From contig MU385744.1 in NCBI GenBank assembly GCA_022497155.1, forward strand, positions 274,277 through 338,276: a DNA stretch of 64,000 nucleotides. The letters are read 5' to 3'. The translations under genes were made by a program, and so were the position numbers. Source of the DNA: Whalleya microplaca. Lineage: Eukaryota > Ascomycota > Sordariomycetes > Xylariales > Xylariaceae. Position 1 is the stretch's first letter. Every line of letters begins with the position of its first letter. The notes under the pieces were generated by a model that saw only the letters and a program-made list of their open reading frames with translations, had not been told where the DNA came from and did no database searches. Below are positions 48,678-60,526 of this stretch, one piece after another.

Positions 48678-49469
48678 TTCTTGAAATATACCGCCCCCAT
48701 ACAAATTAATGCCACTATACTAGCCCCTGATGCAAATAGGGGAATTATGACAGAACATGCTAGCCTTAAGTGCTAGGATTAATCTAGGAGGCATTTGAAT
48801 TTTGACTCAAGTAAATTATCCCAATGATCAGACATAATATCTACGACGAAAATTTCTAAGGTCTCCTCCTTCCATGTTTGAAGGGCACCGATAAATCCTA
48901 ATGCGTTACTTTATACCGTCACGGGGGGCTCACCTTTGTGAACTTAGCAGTGTAAATCATGATAAACCAGTGTCTGAGTCCTTCGTAATAAAGAATATTC
49001 TTAAGGGATTAGCTTTAGACCCTTTCTTGTGTTAACAAGAAGTTTGTCGACGGGAACAGCCCGCATGGGTTGTATGAATCGCATGGCACATTTACCAAGA
49101 CAAGACTAAGAGCAAGTATAATAGAAGCCATGGGAGGAGACCACCATTAAAGTCCACACAACTGCCTAATAGCGTCACATATATTATGACTTTTATCGAT
49201 AAACTGTCTTGACAATACCTGGACAGTGCTGCAGGTCCCGGAGGGCGCAGATCCCCAGGGGAGCGGGTTCCCCAGGTGTATGCATGACTTTTTTATAATG
49301 TCGGCGTGATAGCTAGATTTCTTTTTCAAATACAACATCACCAAGACTGTATCTTCAACCATCCACAAAACAGTTCCCTCGAACCAAAGAAAACGCGGCA
49401 TTCTTTTTGAGTCCTGGTTTCTATCCAGCTCCTGTAATACTGAAGGCCTGCGAGTCTAATGCGATCACC

Positions 49470-52400
49470 ATGGCGTTACAGGATTCACCAGAGCGTCAGC
49501 CAGCACCGGGCCATCCAGCATTCGAAAGCCTGGATCCTATCAGATTTCCACAGGAGGGAATCGACCCCAAGATAATCAAGCAGCAGTACATCCAAGACCT
49601 CATAGATTTGTGGGAGAGCAATGGGGTCTTGCCTACGTCGACTAATGCTCAGCCTGGGAGTGTTCAAGACTGGCTCCATCTCATCGTCCCGGATGATAGC
49701 CAGGAGAACCCTCCGGCGAAGAACTTGGACCCAGAATCCCTACGGCTCCATAGAATTGGGCAATTCATAGAGACCGCTACACACCTTCGTTACTTACCTC
49801 TTTGCCCTCGTATTAGGTGTGACAATCCACAGGAATGGCTACACTTGCTGTGTCTTCCTCCGGCCAGATCCGTTCCAGGAGGCTCCCCAACAGATGATTA
49901 CCACCCGCCTGAAGCTGTATTAGCGTACTGGGAGAGTTGGGGTTATGCAGACGAGACGATGCCTACTCAGCAAAACCTAGAGGCTCCAGTATTACAAGCA
50001 CCCTCTGAAACTACTTCTCACGTCTCTACCACAGCTGAGGACTCAAGCCGGTCAGTTTCCCCCCTTTCCAACAACCAGTCCCTCAACATCGCCGCTTCAT
50101 AGATGTCTTTACCTACTCTCTCCTCGTCGACATCTCGGCGAGTTCCAATCTCGCTTAGTCGACATCTCGACGAGTTCCAATTCCTTTGCATTCACTTCTC
50201 TTCCGCCTGCTTCAACTAACGGACCCACGCCCCCAGCAAGCTACCAGTTACCCAAGTGCCCGGTCCAAATCCTTCCAGCCAAATTGAAGGCTTCGTGACC
50301 TGCCACCAAACCTATTCATCCACACTTCCACAACCAACTTCTTCAGTGGCTACATTCCCTTCCCACCTTTCTCCAGCAGCCACATACCCTTCTCACCTTT
50401 CCTCAGTCGCATACCCTTCAGTTGCATACACTTCAGGCGCATCCACTCATTCCACGATGGTTTCTACTCGATCGAGAAGTCTTCTCGAAGGACCCGAGGG
50501 TCCCAAAGTTGACTATTCTGACAATCACCACCCTGTTGACGACTACCTGAGCCCCGACGAGGAAGATCGCAACAAGGACAACACGATGGGCATCCAGGAT
50601 CCGAACGCCGAGGGCGAGGATGAGAATGGCGCGGTCGCAATGGCTGGCGATTCAAAGCCTGCTGACGCATTTCAGCCTTTTGAGGGTGCGAATGATTTTG
50701 ACCCTAACTACCAGTTCGGCTTCAATGAAGCCCTTGGTAATGAGCCTCTTGGTGGTCCTGACTTTGAGCAACAATATGATCCGAACCCCAACCTGCCTCT
50801 GGACCTGCCTCCCACCCCGCCTCTTGGCGATGCGGCGTTTGGTGGTGAGATTTACGGTGGCCCACCAGTCTCATCGGCTTCTCACTCCGCTTTCACCAGC
50901 AGCAACACTGGTATGAATGTCACAGCTGGTCAAGAAGATCCTTTCTACACCTACCCTGCCCTGAACCATGGTCTACCGGTCGGCGCCGCAGCAGCCACAA
51001 GTGCCGCTGCCCCCGACACATCCCCCAGTTCATTCCTCTCCTCGTCATTCCCATACCCGCCCAGCGCTGCAGGCGAGCGAGGTGAAGCCTCTATGTCTGC
51101 AACAGCTCTCGGCAAGAGAAAGGAAGGTCCTCACCATGGCGGGAGCGGTGGACAGCGAAAGATGCAGACGATCGGTGCATCTATGGAAGCTCGTCGCAAC
51201 AGAAGAAGCGAGTTGGCAAGTCAGTTCGCACCTGCAGCTGTACCTGCCATTGGCAGACTCTCGGGTCGGGCCTTTCCCAGCTTCAGCACTGCCGCCGCCA
51301 CCCAAACTGCCCCGGCTGTTGACATGTACTCCGTTTTTAGCAGCAACTCTGGCGGCAACTCTGGCGGTAACTTTGGCGGCAATTATGGCAGCAACTACCT
51401 AGATGGCAGCAACTCTGGCAGCAACTTTGGCAGTAACTTTAGCAGCAACTACGGCGGCAACTCTGACAGCAACTTTGGCGGCAATTATGGCGGCAGCTCT
51501 GGCGGCAGCTCTGGCGGCAACTTTGGCAGCAATCATGGCAGCAACTATAATGGCAACTATGGCGGTAACTATGGAGGTAACTTTGGCAGTAACCTTGGCA
51601 GTAACTATGCCGGTAACTATGGCGATAATTATGGCAGCAACTATGGCGCTTCAGGCATGAGAACTTCGCAACTTGGTACTTTCTATTCGTCCTAGAATGG
51701 CGGAGTGACTGCACCAACTGGCCAAGATGCCAGCGTCTCATATGGTTTTGTACCTAGTATGCCCCGCCAGGTCCCGGGCCCGGAGCCGGGCCCGATGGAG
51801 TATAGTTCTGCCTACGGTCTTGGCCCGTCCTATCTAAACAATAGCCTCAACTCGTCCTTTCAGAACAATAGCCTCAACTCGTCCTTTCAGAACAATGGCC
51901 TCAACTCGTCCTTTCAGAACAATGGTCTTAACTCGTCCCTCCCGAACAATGGTCTTAACTCGTCCTTCCCGAACAATGATCCTAACCCGTTCTCTCTGAA
52001 CACAATCCAACACGGCCTGCCTCCGCGTGGCAACAACGGAAGTTTGGCTTCGGGCATGATGAACTACGATCTTCCTACATCTATGCAGACTAATTCCTCG
52101 CCTCTCCAGTATCCTCGCGCTATGCCTCCTGCTGCCGGACAGAACGGATTGGCCACTGGTGGGAATCTTCAGGCTGCAAACACCAATTCTCAGAACGACG
52201 AGTACCAGTACGACCGGCCTTCTGTAAGGCCTGGCTATTTCCCTTATGGATGGAGCGCTCAATACGCCGCCGAGTTCATGAACTCATACTATCCCATACC
52301 CGACCAATGCGCGCCAATTCGCGGTGGTTTTCAGACCGGTGCCTCGGCAGACCAACTATGGGATCCCGAGACCGACCCTTGCGAGCACGAAGCAGACCGG

Positions 52401-52709
52401 GCGTTCTGCCGAATGTTCAAGGGGCTCATGCTACGCCCTGACGCCAAGTATGAAGCCAGAAAGCGCTGGGTGCAGCTAGCCTATAGCTTTGACCTGCTCA
52501 GAAGGGGTATCGAGAATGGACCTTTTATAATTGATGGTCACTGGCTGGTTGGCTTTACTCTTAATGGAACGAATATAAGTCATGAAGGTATCGCAGTGTA
52601 TAAAAATGCCCGAGGATTCCCGGCTTGGTGGACACCCGATGACCGTGTCGTCGACCCTACAATCATGGGCGCTGTGGACATGAGTGACTATGTTCCTTGG
52701 AAGGTTTGA
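49470..52709 (+). CDS. Asn/Gly/Ser-rich, repeat-rich prion-like protein with an internal in-frame TAG
   Basis: The start ATG at 49470 has a perfect CACCATGG context. Exon 1 ends at 50050 and a 186-bp intron (donor GTCAGT, branch CAACTAAC) leads to 50237; it removes two in-frame stops and keeps the phase. Translation then runs to TAG at 51693-51695 (about 679 residues), and the same frame stays open for 337 more codons to 52709. Exon 1 has two related blocks, each ending QxWLHL. The middle is an acidic linker, then a run of GGN(F/Y)GSN units (51339-51653), and after the TAG come six 9-residue NN(S/G)LNSSF(Q/P) units. The last 170 residues look folded and contain a Cys pair and the PDAKYEARKRWVQLAY helix. 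I do not know the family. A 93-bp intron at 51613-51705 would remove the TAG in frame and give about 986 residues. Low-complexity composition suggests condensate-forming behaviour, which is inference. Confidence 0.6.
50126..50181 (+). repeat. 24-bp direct repeat inside intron 1 of the prion-like gene
   Basis: 50126-50149 and 50158-50181 are identical except for one base (GTCGACATCTCG(G/A)CGAG...). They fall within the proposed 186-bp intron, in a stretch that is itself open in frame for 39 codons. Confidence 0.8.
51339..51653 (+). repeat. 12-bp coding repeats, Gly-Gly-Asn / Gly-Ser-Asn units
   Basis: Tandem units such as GGC GGT AAC TAT and GGC AGC AAC TTT encode Gly/Ser-Asn-Tyr/Phe tetrapeptides. 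Seven units contain GTAAC (GT at 51367, 51433, 51565, 51577, 51589, 51601, 51613), and every one starts in the same codon position, so each is a potential phase-1 splice donor. Confidence 0.9.
51836..51996 (+). repeat. 27-bp coding tandem repeat (9-residue Asn-rich units)
   Basis: About six units encode NN(S/G)LNSSF(Q/P). The first two are nearly identical and later ones diverge step by step toward the 3' end. All lie downstream of the in-frame TAG and maintain the reading frame. Confidence 0.9.
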
Positions 52710-54236
52710 GGCCTCAATTCCGTAATCCACGACGAAGCTAACATACCTGACCTTATAGTGATCCTTGCCAGCTGTCCTTCCTTACGGCCTCTTCGGTTGC
52801 TGACCGCCGTGTCTCATTCGTCCTCCTAAGGTCCTTGTTCCTGTTACTGCATGTTTGCTGGTAACTACCTACACATAAGGGTATGGGCCCATAGTATTAG
52901 TGATCGGTCCAAAACTAACAGACTGCCTACCAAGATCTTCCGAGGACAACCGCCGCCGAGATTTCCTATACTTGATTCATTCTTCGACTTGTTCGGCCTA
53001 TATATTTCCGATTTCTGAATTCGCGGGATCGTCTGCCGCCCTATAATTTTGCCTCTAGGCATCCGAGACGTGGGCTTTGACACCGATTCTGCTCTTGTCT
53101 GAGTCGTTTTCTGTTCCCTTTCCCTTTACATCGTCATCACTTTTCTTCGTCGCCACTCTTCTCACTGTTTTCTCCCCCGTCCTTTCCCTTTCGCAACAAA
53201 CCATCTTCCAGACTTTGTGCAACCATGGACCTAGTCCTTGGCTTGTGTAATTTCTAGCAAGACTTCTCACCTTTGGTGATATCACGTCGGCCTGAACGGC
53301 CTCTTGGGCTTTTTCCGACGTCACCTTGGTAGATTCGGTATATACGGATAGACTTGGCCTACTCGTTGGAGCCAATCGTCTTATAGCAGCATCCGCTGGA
53401 CTGTGGTGTGGATTATACGAAGAGATTCTTGCGGTACAGGAGGTTTGCCATATGGTAGCTTCATAGAGTATTGACTCTTTGTTCTCCAGAGGGTTCTGCC
53501 ACAGGGTTTACCCCTTTGCAGGGTTTGCGATGCAGTAGGAACTGCAGGTATTTTGAGACTCCTTGCAGCAGGATGTTCTCTTTGACGGGGCTAGGGTCTT
53601 GATAGGCCATCTGAATAAACTTCACTCATCAAAATTCCCTATCTGTGCGTTGTCCAAGTGATTGTATTGTTAGAATCCTGCTCCCTGTCATCCTGTCCAT
53701 CGGAACTTTCTTTCGTACGAAATCCCAGCAATCAACCAGGGGACAAATAACGATTCATAGTCTAGCGAGTCACCATTATACCTAGCAAGCAAGTCATCCA
53801 CAAAGGGTGAATCAATGTCTAGCGAGCTCAGCCTCATAAGTCAAATGACGAATAGTAATGGTCACGATAGCATTATATATCCACTCTGTGTCAGTCTTCT
53901 AGACCACATTCATAGGTAGTACAATGGTTGAGTTATATTTCTATAAATGCAGTCATTTGTACTCCGTACAAGACAGAGATATAATAGGAACGTTTTATAT
54001 GCTCCACCAATCTTGGCATACCTAGGTAGCGTAAAAAGAAATACTACCTTACTTATGGTAGGATACAGATGCCTGCATTGCAGTAGTGTAGTGCTTACTT
54101 ACTCTACTCACCGCACGTGCATTCTAGACTGGTCTTTCCAAGGTTCAAACAAAGCCACGATAATTGTACCAGTGTTCACACTACCAAGTACTAAGGTCGC
54201 TGCCTATCGCCGGTAACCACCTGCCAAAGCGCAAAA
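52710..54236. other. Intergenic region, no supported gene
   Basis: About 1.5 kb. The longest frame, 53055-53375 on the minus strand, is a hydrophilic 106-residue peptide with no partner exon or motif. The right end contains the promoter of the paraoxonase-like gene. Confidence 0.5.
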
Positions 54237-55700
54237 ATGGCGAACACGGCACTGAAGATAGCCTTGGTATGTTTATCCCAACTTCATGGACACATATGTA
54301 TGGATTTACAACTAATTCGGGCGATCGCGCCAGGCCATCTTGGCTGTAGCTACTATGGCGCCAAAGGTCTTTGAGCACTACCGCAGCATATGGTCTTTGT
54401 TGCATAATAATGCTCCGGATCGGATGGCCAGGATTAACAACTTCAAGTCACACGAGATAAAGTTTACAGACACGATTCGCAGCTGCGAGGATGCACTGCT
54501 TATTGAGTCAGAAGGCCTTGCCATCTTCAGCTGTGATGCTGGACGTGAGAGATGGAATACTGTGATGGTAATTATGCCTCCCTTTCTACCTAGCCCTTGT
54601 TTCCTCACCGCTTGAACGGTGAAAAGCAATTACCCTAAACAAAAAAACTCCAATGTCATACAACGGATCATCATCCCATCTTTCCGATATATCCTAATTC
54701 TAGACAGGGTATCTTCTTGCCTGGCAACAACTCAGGTGCTGAACTATACGCATATGACTACAAAGATGCCACAGCACCGGACTCCAAGGCTCTCAAGCGC
54801 TTCGAACTCATTGATTATGAGCATGGAGAGGACTTCCACTCGTTGGGCTCAGCTTACAATGAAGAAACCTCTACCTTCTTCATTGTGAACCACCGCGAAG
54901 GGCAGATGGCAGTGGAGATGTTCAAGCTAGACCTGGTCTCATTCACAGCAAAGCATTTGGGTTCGATCCAGCATCCCCTGCTGCACGCACCGAACTCGAT
55001 CGCCATCATCAATGACCACGAGCTGTATGTCACGAACGACCACTACTTCTCCATCCGCAAACACCGCGCCCTCGCGACCGCGGAGACCTACCTCCGCCTC
55101 CCGTTCGGATCGGTGGTACATGTAGATTTCTCATCGCTCCTAGACAACCCCAAGAGTTCTGGCGCAGGTACCATCTCAGCCAGCGTGGTAGCGCGCCTCC
55201 CCTTCGCAAACGGCATCGCGATCCTGAACTCGACCACGGTGGCAGTGGCCTCGACCACAAGCGCCTCAATCTACCTGTACAACGTCAGCCGGCCCATCAA
55301 CACCAGCGACACGAAAGCCCCGCCGACGTTCTCCTACGCCAGCGAGATCGAGCTCCCCTTCCTGGTGGACAACCTCAAGCTCGCGAGCGACGGAGTGCTG
55401 TACGCGGCCGGGCACCCGAACCCGGTGGCGCTGGGCACGTTCGCGCGCTCGCGCCACATCTGCAACGACCCCGCGGCGCTGGCGGCGGCAGCAGCCGCGG
55501 ACGCCTCGACGCGCGAGCGCTGCGCCACCACGTACCGCGCCGGCTCGTGGGTGTCGCGGTGGGCCGAGGGCCGCGGCGTCGAGCACCTGTACGCGGACGT
55601 CGAGTTCCCGACCAGCTGCACGGCCGCGTTCGACGCGGCACGCAGGACCGGGGTCGTGTCGGGTCTGTATGCCAAGGGTATCCTGGTCTGGCGGGAGTAA
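54237..55700 (+). CDS. Paraoxonase/arylesterase-like beta-propeller protein
   Basis: Exons 54237-54266, 54334-54567 and 54708-55700 are all in phase 0 and give about 418 residues. Joining exon 1 to exon 2 gives MANTALKIALAILAVATMAP, a hydrophobic N-terminal helix that should be a signal anchor or uncleaved signal, as in PON proteins. The exon 2/3 junction restores GIFLPGNNSGAELYAYDY. HAPNSIAIINDHELYVTNDHYF matches the most conserved PON stretch (in animal PON, LHSVNDI...FYATNDHYF), and LPFANGIAILN corresponds to the FANGI blade carrying a calcium-ligand Asn. PON family enzymes hydrolyse lactones and aryl esters using calcium in a six-bladed propeller; fungal members are mostly uncharacterised and the substrate here is unknown. 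The 3' half of exon 3 has an Ala-rich insertion (about residues 340-350) and very high GC at third positions. Confidence 0.85.
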
Positions 55701-57977
55701 AGTGAGTGGAATTGCTGCTTTCGGCCGCGACGTGGGGGTTTTCAGGTCGTGCGTGGTGGTGTGAGCGTTTGTCTGTGTTGTGCGTTTGGGCGGATTAGGT
55801 AGGGCGGGCTTCTTCCGGAGGCGCCACGAGGCGTTGCGGATGTCATGCAGGCAGCTGCTTATATTCTAGATTGGCGGCGGGATGCATGACTCAGGTCTAG
55901 TCTTGATGTATTAATCGAGGTCCCGTTATTGGCAGCGTATATTTTCTGCTTCTGGCAATGGTCTGATTCTGATCCTGAATTCTTGCTTTTGTGTTGGAAG
56001 ACATATGATGAAACTGTCTTGACGAAGACAAGACTAACTGTCATCACTACTCATGATGCTAGCTTGAAGGTATTTCTTTTTCAAGTACAAGGGGGCAGGA
56101 TGCTCTCTCTTCCCGTAAGTAAGACAAACCCTATCTATATGTCGAGAAGCAGCAATAGTACCTGAGCATTTCGCAATTACAATACCTTCTTCTCAACAGT
56201 ATAGTTACTGAAAAGAAGCAATCCAGGTCCGAAAAGACATGCTTTGTCCTTAACTATTATGTAAAGCAATCATGTCTGTTTAAATACCTTGAGCTGGGTT
56301 TGTGGCTTGGTCATTCCCAGCTGGAGTCTCGGATGTTGCCCTACTGAATCATTCTTGTGCTTGTCGATATGCAAGAAACACAGAGCATCCTTGATGATTC
56401 CAAATCATTCCTCGTGAGTGGTGAAACAAGTTCCGCGGAGTCGGGATTGGAAACATCCCGACTCTCCAAAGTCCATCTGGACAACTTCCAGCAGGCGAGT
56501 CTCGATATTTCCAGCTGCTCATAATATGTGTCTCTGAGAACTTCATCTGACCATCGGCTATACCTAATTCTACTAAGGTACCCTCGCGGGGAGAGGTATG
56601 CGCATGATTGCGTGAGTGTCTTGCACTCAACCTTCCATGCAGGTCTCATAATCCCTCCTTTTCCCTCTTGGCACTCTCGCTTACCATTACTAGACAAAGG
56701 TGACAAGCAGTCTGCCTCACCAGAGGTGATCTTAAGCTCTGCGTCGTCTTGGTAACGTTGCAATGTTTCGATCCGCGACCCCCGCCAGTTCTTATACTTT
56801 ATCTCTGGGAGCGGCAGCCGGGGTTGGCGAACGGGAACCCCACTAGCATATTTGGAAGCAAAGGTTATCAGACTACTACTATAAAGGTTATCTATTTTAG
56901 AAGCAGTGAGCCTGTAATCAGGGGGGATGGTTGCATGTCCTGCATGTCCTGCATGTAAGCTTTGGTCCTCCGTTCATCTGATCTGTCCTGCCGGTCTGGA
57001 TCTATTACCAGGAATTTTGTCAACGGGGCACATCAGCGTTGCAATGACGCGCAGTAGCCCTGTTCATATTCCTTTAAGCACTTGCATGGCACGCCGCGAT
57101 GCGGATGCTGCGATTCGTCCGGATCGTGACACCTAATCCCAAAGGGGAAGCTGTGTATGTCAGGGCCTACGTGCGTACGACCCCCATGAAATCTGTGGAG
57201 AGAACACTATCTTTAAAGGGCTATCCGGCCGGGCTTATTCCCGCTGTGATATAGGAGGAATTGGCACGAATAAAACAACGTCCATTGTGACACTTAGGTG
57301 TCTTACAGAAGTGCCAACAGAGCCGCACCATTCCCGACATTGACGGATCGGTGCGGCACAGACCTGAATAAAGCTCGGGGCTACTCGGCGGTCCTACCAT
57401 GCAATCTATTACTATAGACGAACATGGAAGCTCAGCTTTATCATTGTTTCTTCAACCGAGGTACTGACATTCTCTGGGATAAGCTTGCCTTTATCCAATA
57501 GCAAAATCTCCTGAGAAACGCAATCTCGTTGTTTCCCTTGCAGATCTCTCATGAAGTAAGGGTCATCGGCGACACCTACACAGAGCGCGTGGTTTCAGAG
57601 GCAAGTAGGGCTAGATCACCTGCTTCCATAGGTGTAGTCGTTGCAGTGTACACACCATAGATGGCACCAGGGCTCTGTTTCTACCTGACCCACTACCAAT
57701 GCAGATGATAGTCCCAAGATTACTTAGGTTACCCATGAGGAAGTTCACAAGAAACCTTGAATACAACGACAGCGCATCATAGGGGTGGTTGCAAGCGGTC
57801 ATCTCATGGTAAGTCAATGATCATGGGCTGGTAACGTTAGGGAAGACATGGGAAGTCCACGCGAGAATAAGGGATGAGCTAGTCTAGATATATAGATATC
57901 TACAGTCTCCAGCAATCTAGACAGTTTCTTGCATCATCAGCCCTCTTTAGATCGGTAGCTAGAACCACATATTGAAC
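55701..57977. other. Intergenic region, 2.3 kb, no supported gene
   Basis: A minus-strand frame at 56341-56763 (140 residues) lacks motifs or partner exons. Three tandem TGCATGTCC-type units lie at about 56933-56955. An 8-base inverted repeat (GCCGCACC/GGTGCGGC) is at 57322-57357. The chitinase promoter is at the right end. Confidence 0.5.
57322..57357. repeat. GC-rich inverted repeat, 8-base arms
   Basis: GCCGCACC at 57322-57329 pairs with GGTGCGGC at 57350-57357 across a 20-base loop, in an otherwise average-composition region. Confidence 0.6.
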
Positions 57978-59283
57978 ATGACTTCTTTCAAATCTAGCCT
58001 GGCATCGGTTGCCAGTCTCTTTGCATTCGCTCCACATGTTCTCGCCGGCTTCGATGCCAGCTCATCAAGCAACATTGCTGTGTATTGGGGTATAGCTACA
58101 CCAGCCAACAAACATGCAACGCTAGAACACATACTAATGATACATGCGTAACAGGCCAGAACTCATTTGGTCAAAAAGACTCACAGACCCGACTAGTTGA
58201 CTATTGTGACAGTGAGCTCTACTACCCCATTCCCGTGCGTTCCTGTATACTGATACTATGACACAGACGATGAATTCAATGTAAGCATTTGGGACTAGAC
58301 CACATGAAGTTTATGATCACTAATTATGAGTCTTGTTAGATCATTCCATTAGCATTCTTGAATGGAATCAAGACACCTATCACAAACTTCGCTAATGCCG
58401 GAGACAACTGTACGACATATGAAGGGACAGAGCTCCTGAACTGCCCTCAACTAGAGTCAGTGTGACCACTCTCGCAATTACCCATTGCCACACCTAACTA
58501 ACCTAACCTAGGGAGGACATTCAGGCTTGCCAATCTAAGGGCAAGACAATCCTTCTCTCAATCGGAGGAGCTACCTACACCGAAGGCGGGTTCACAGATG
58601 AGGCATCGGCCGTGAGCGGCGCCGAGTCCGTATGGAGCCTCTTCGGCTCAGACACAACCACTGAGAACCGACCATTCGGGAAGGCAGTGGTAGACGGCTT
58701 CGACTTCGACTTCGAGTCGACAACATCAAACTTCGCACCGTTCGCGTCCCGTCTGCGCGAGCTCATGGACGCCGACACGAGCAAGACGTACTACCTGTCC
58801 GCGGCGCCGCAGTGCCCGTACCCGGACGCGGCGATGAACGACATGCTCAACGGCGCGATCGCGTTCGACTTCATCCAGGTGCAGTTCTACAACAACTACT
58901 GCGGGGTGCAGTCGTACGTGGCGGGGTCCGACACGCAGAACAACTTCAACTTCGAGACCTGGGACACGTGGGCGTCGCAGACCAGCAAGAACAAGGACGT
59001 CAAGGTCCTGCTCGGCGTCCCCGCCAACACGGGCGGCGGCGCCGGCTACCAGACCGCCGACGCGCTCGCGCCCATCATTGAGTACGTCAAGCAGTTCAAC
59101 AGCTTCGGCGGGCTCATGATGTGGGATATGTCCCAGCTCTACGAGAACACCGGATTTCTTGACGCCGTCTACGGCTCCTTGACTGGTAGCGGTGCGGCGG
59201 CGGCGGCGGCGAAAGAGGCGGTGGTGTCACCCACTACCTTCGCAACTGCGTCCAGGAGGGCAGCGGCAACTTCTGCCCCGTAA
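57978..59283 (+). CDS. Secreted class III chitinase, glycoside hydrolase family 18
   Basis: Five exons, 57978-58089, 58155-58211, 58267-58280, 58340-58455 and 58512-59283, give about 356 residues. The third exon is only 14 bases but is required to read YCDNDEFNIIPLAFLNG. A signal peptide (MTSFKSSLASVASLFAFAPH, cut after VLA) precedes GFDASSSSNIAVYWGQNSFG, the typical first strand. SIGGA marks strand 3, and the catalytic motif DGFDFDFE is at about 161-168 with Glu168 as acid/base. QFYNNYCG and MMWDMSQ form the rest of the substrate cleft. The catalytic domain is followed by a short Ala/Ser/Thr-rich tail with no chitin-binding module or obvious GPI signal. It should hydrolyse chitin outside the cell, in wall remodelling or nutrition. 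Exon 5 is very GC-rich relative to exons 1-4. Confidence 0.93.
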
Positions 59284-60526
59284 ACTGAGCAGGGGCTTGC
59301 TTCTTGTATATATTAGGGACATGTAAGTTATTGCTATAACAGCAACCCCAATATTTCTTCACAGGGGTACTTGCTAACTTGTAGAAGCTGTAAATATGGA
59401 GGGAAGGTTTATATTGGTTCAATTCGTCCGATCGTTAGTTTCCCACATCGGTGTATTTGGAGAAAGGGACTTTATGGCTATCTGGGTATATTGGGTCAGC
59501 TTACGGTCTTCGATTCGGCGTTTCCTAAAGTTCTTGTATATACTATTTTCTAGTATATATGGTGGGGACTCGGTATCCTGACTTATTTCTATGGCTCTTA
59601 GCAATGAACTATTCGGTCTTTACCTACCCATGATGTATAGCTGATTTACTGTTTCACACGATATCTTGCAACTTTTAAGATGCTATTAGTAGGTAGCAGG
59701 CTTCTTTTATAGTGACAGCCGTCAGAATAATAGTAACGTGTTATATATTTACAAACTTTAAAGCTGTGAAACTTCTGCTGATCAAGAGCGCTCTTGGGAC
59801 CAAGGAAGAAGACTCTGTCGTGATTTCCCAATGGTTTGCAAGATAAAACCTATGCATCCAATATTAGAAAGCGTTCCTAGTTGCACAATGGCCACTCATA
59901 GTCTTCTCGAATGACTGCTAAGAGACTTGCAGGTAGATGTGTTGTATCGCTGGGCTTTGACCTACATGACATACATGGAGTCTATGGTATATATTCAGGG
60001 CTTCTGTTGTAGTTGGCACTGTAGGGTATCGGAATAGCAGTATAGTAGGTAAACATATGAAGTTGATTTGCTGAAGTACGAAGTTCCCCTTTGCCACCGT
60101 ATTATCAGCAGTAAACTCAAGGCCAATCTTACAATTGTCATACCGTTAGAGTTTTTGTTCCGACATTTAGGCTCACACAACCAAAGATATAATGCATAAA
60201 ATCAAGTATATATATTCTCCTCCAAAAAGTGCATTCATGAACTTGCACCAGAGATCACTTCCCAGATCAAATATTCTTTTTGATTGAAGGTATCTTTTCC
60301 CGAGCTGAGCCACCGTTCATCCATTCGGAGATCTACTAATACATGTACCCTATCCCCTCAAAAACTTATCTCCAGCTATATTCTTCCTCCGACCAAGCCT
60401 CGACTTTGATTTCACCCTGAGCAACCTTGCTGGGCTTAACGAGATCAAGAAAGCTAAGGAGGCCTAATCCTGGCTGTGATTCACGCCTATCTCTGGCTAT
60501 ATCGTCAGCCTCTAGAGCGGGCCGCC
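59284..60526. other. Intergenic region between convergent genes, no gene seen
   Basis: AT-rich, with several short frames on both strands at 59371-59831 that lack support. Lies between the 3' ends of the chitinase and the second F-box gene. Confidence 0.55.

Larger units (their letters stand above)
45677..49469. other. Gene-free 3.8-kb interval with possible retroelement relics
   Basis: No open frame above about 85 codons has supporting features. A CCGCTACC-like short repeat lies at about 46440-46485. 47972-48000 is the second copy of the dispersed 29-bp repeat. 48474-48677 has LTR-like properties. The left and right thirds are AT-rich. The right end must include the promoter of the prion-like gene. 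Confidence 0.5.

Noticed and set aside
53055..53375. Minus-strand 106-codon frame rich in Lys, Arg and Asp
   Set aside because: No motif, no clear partner exon, and it lies opposite the 3' flank of the prion-like gene.
56341..56763. Minus-strand 140-codon frame
   Set aside because: Composition and lack of motifs fit a chance open frame in a region of average GC.
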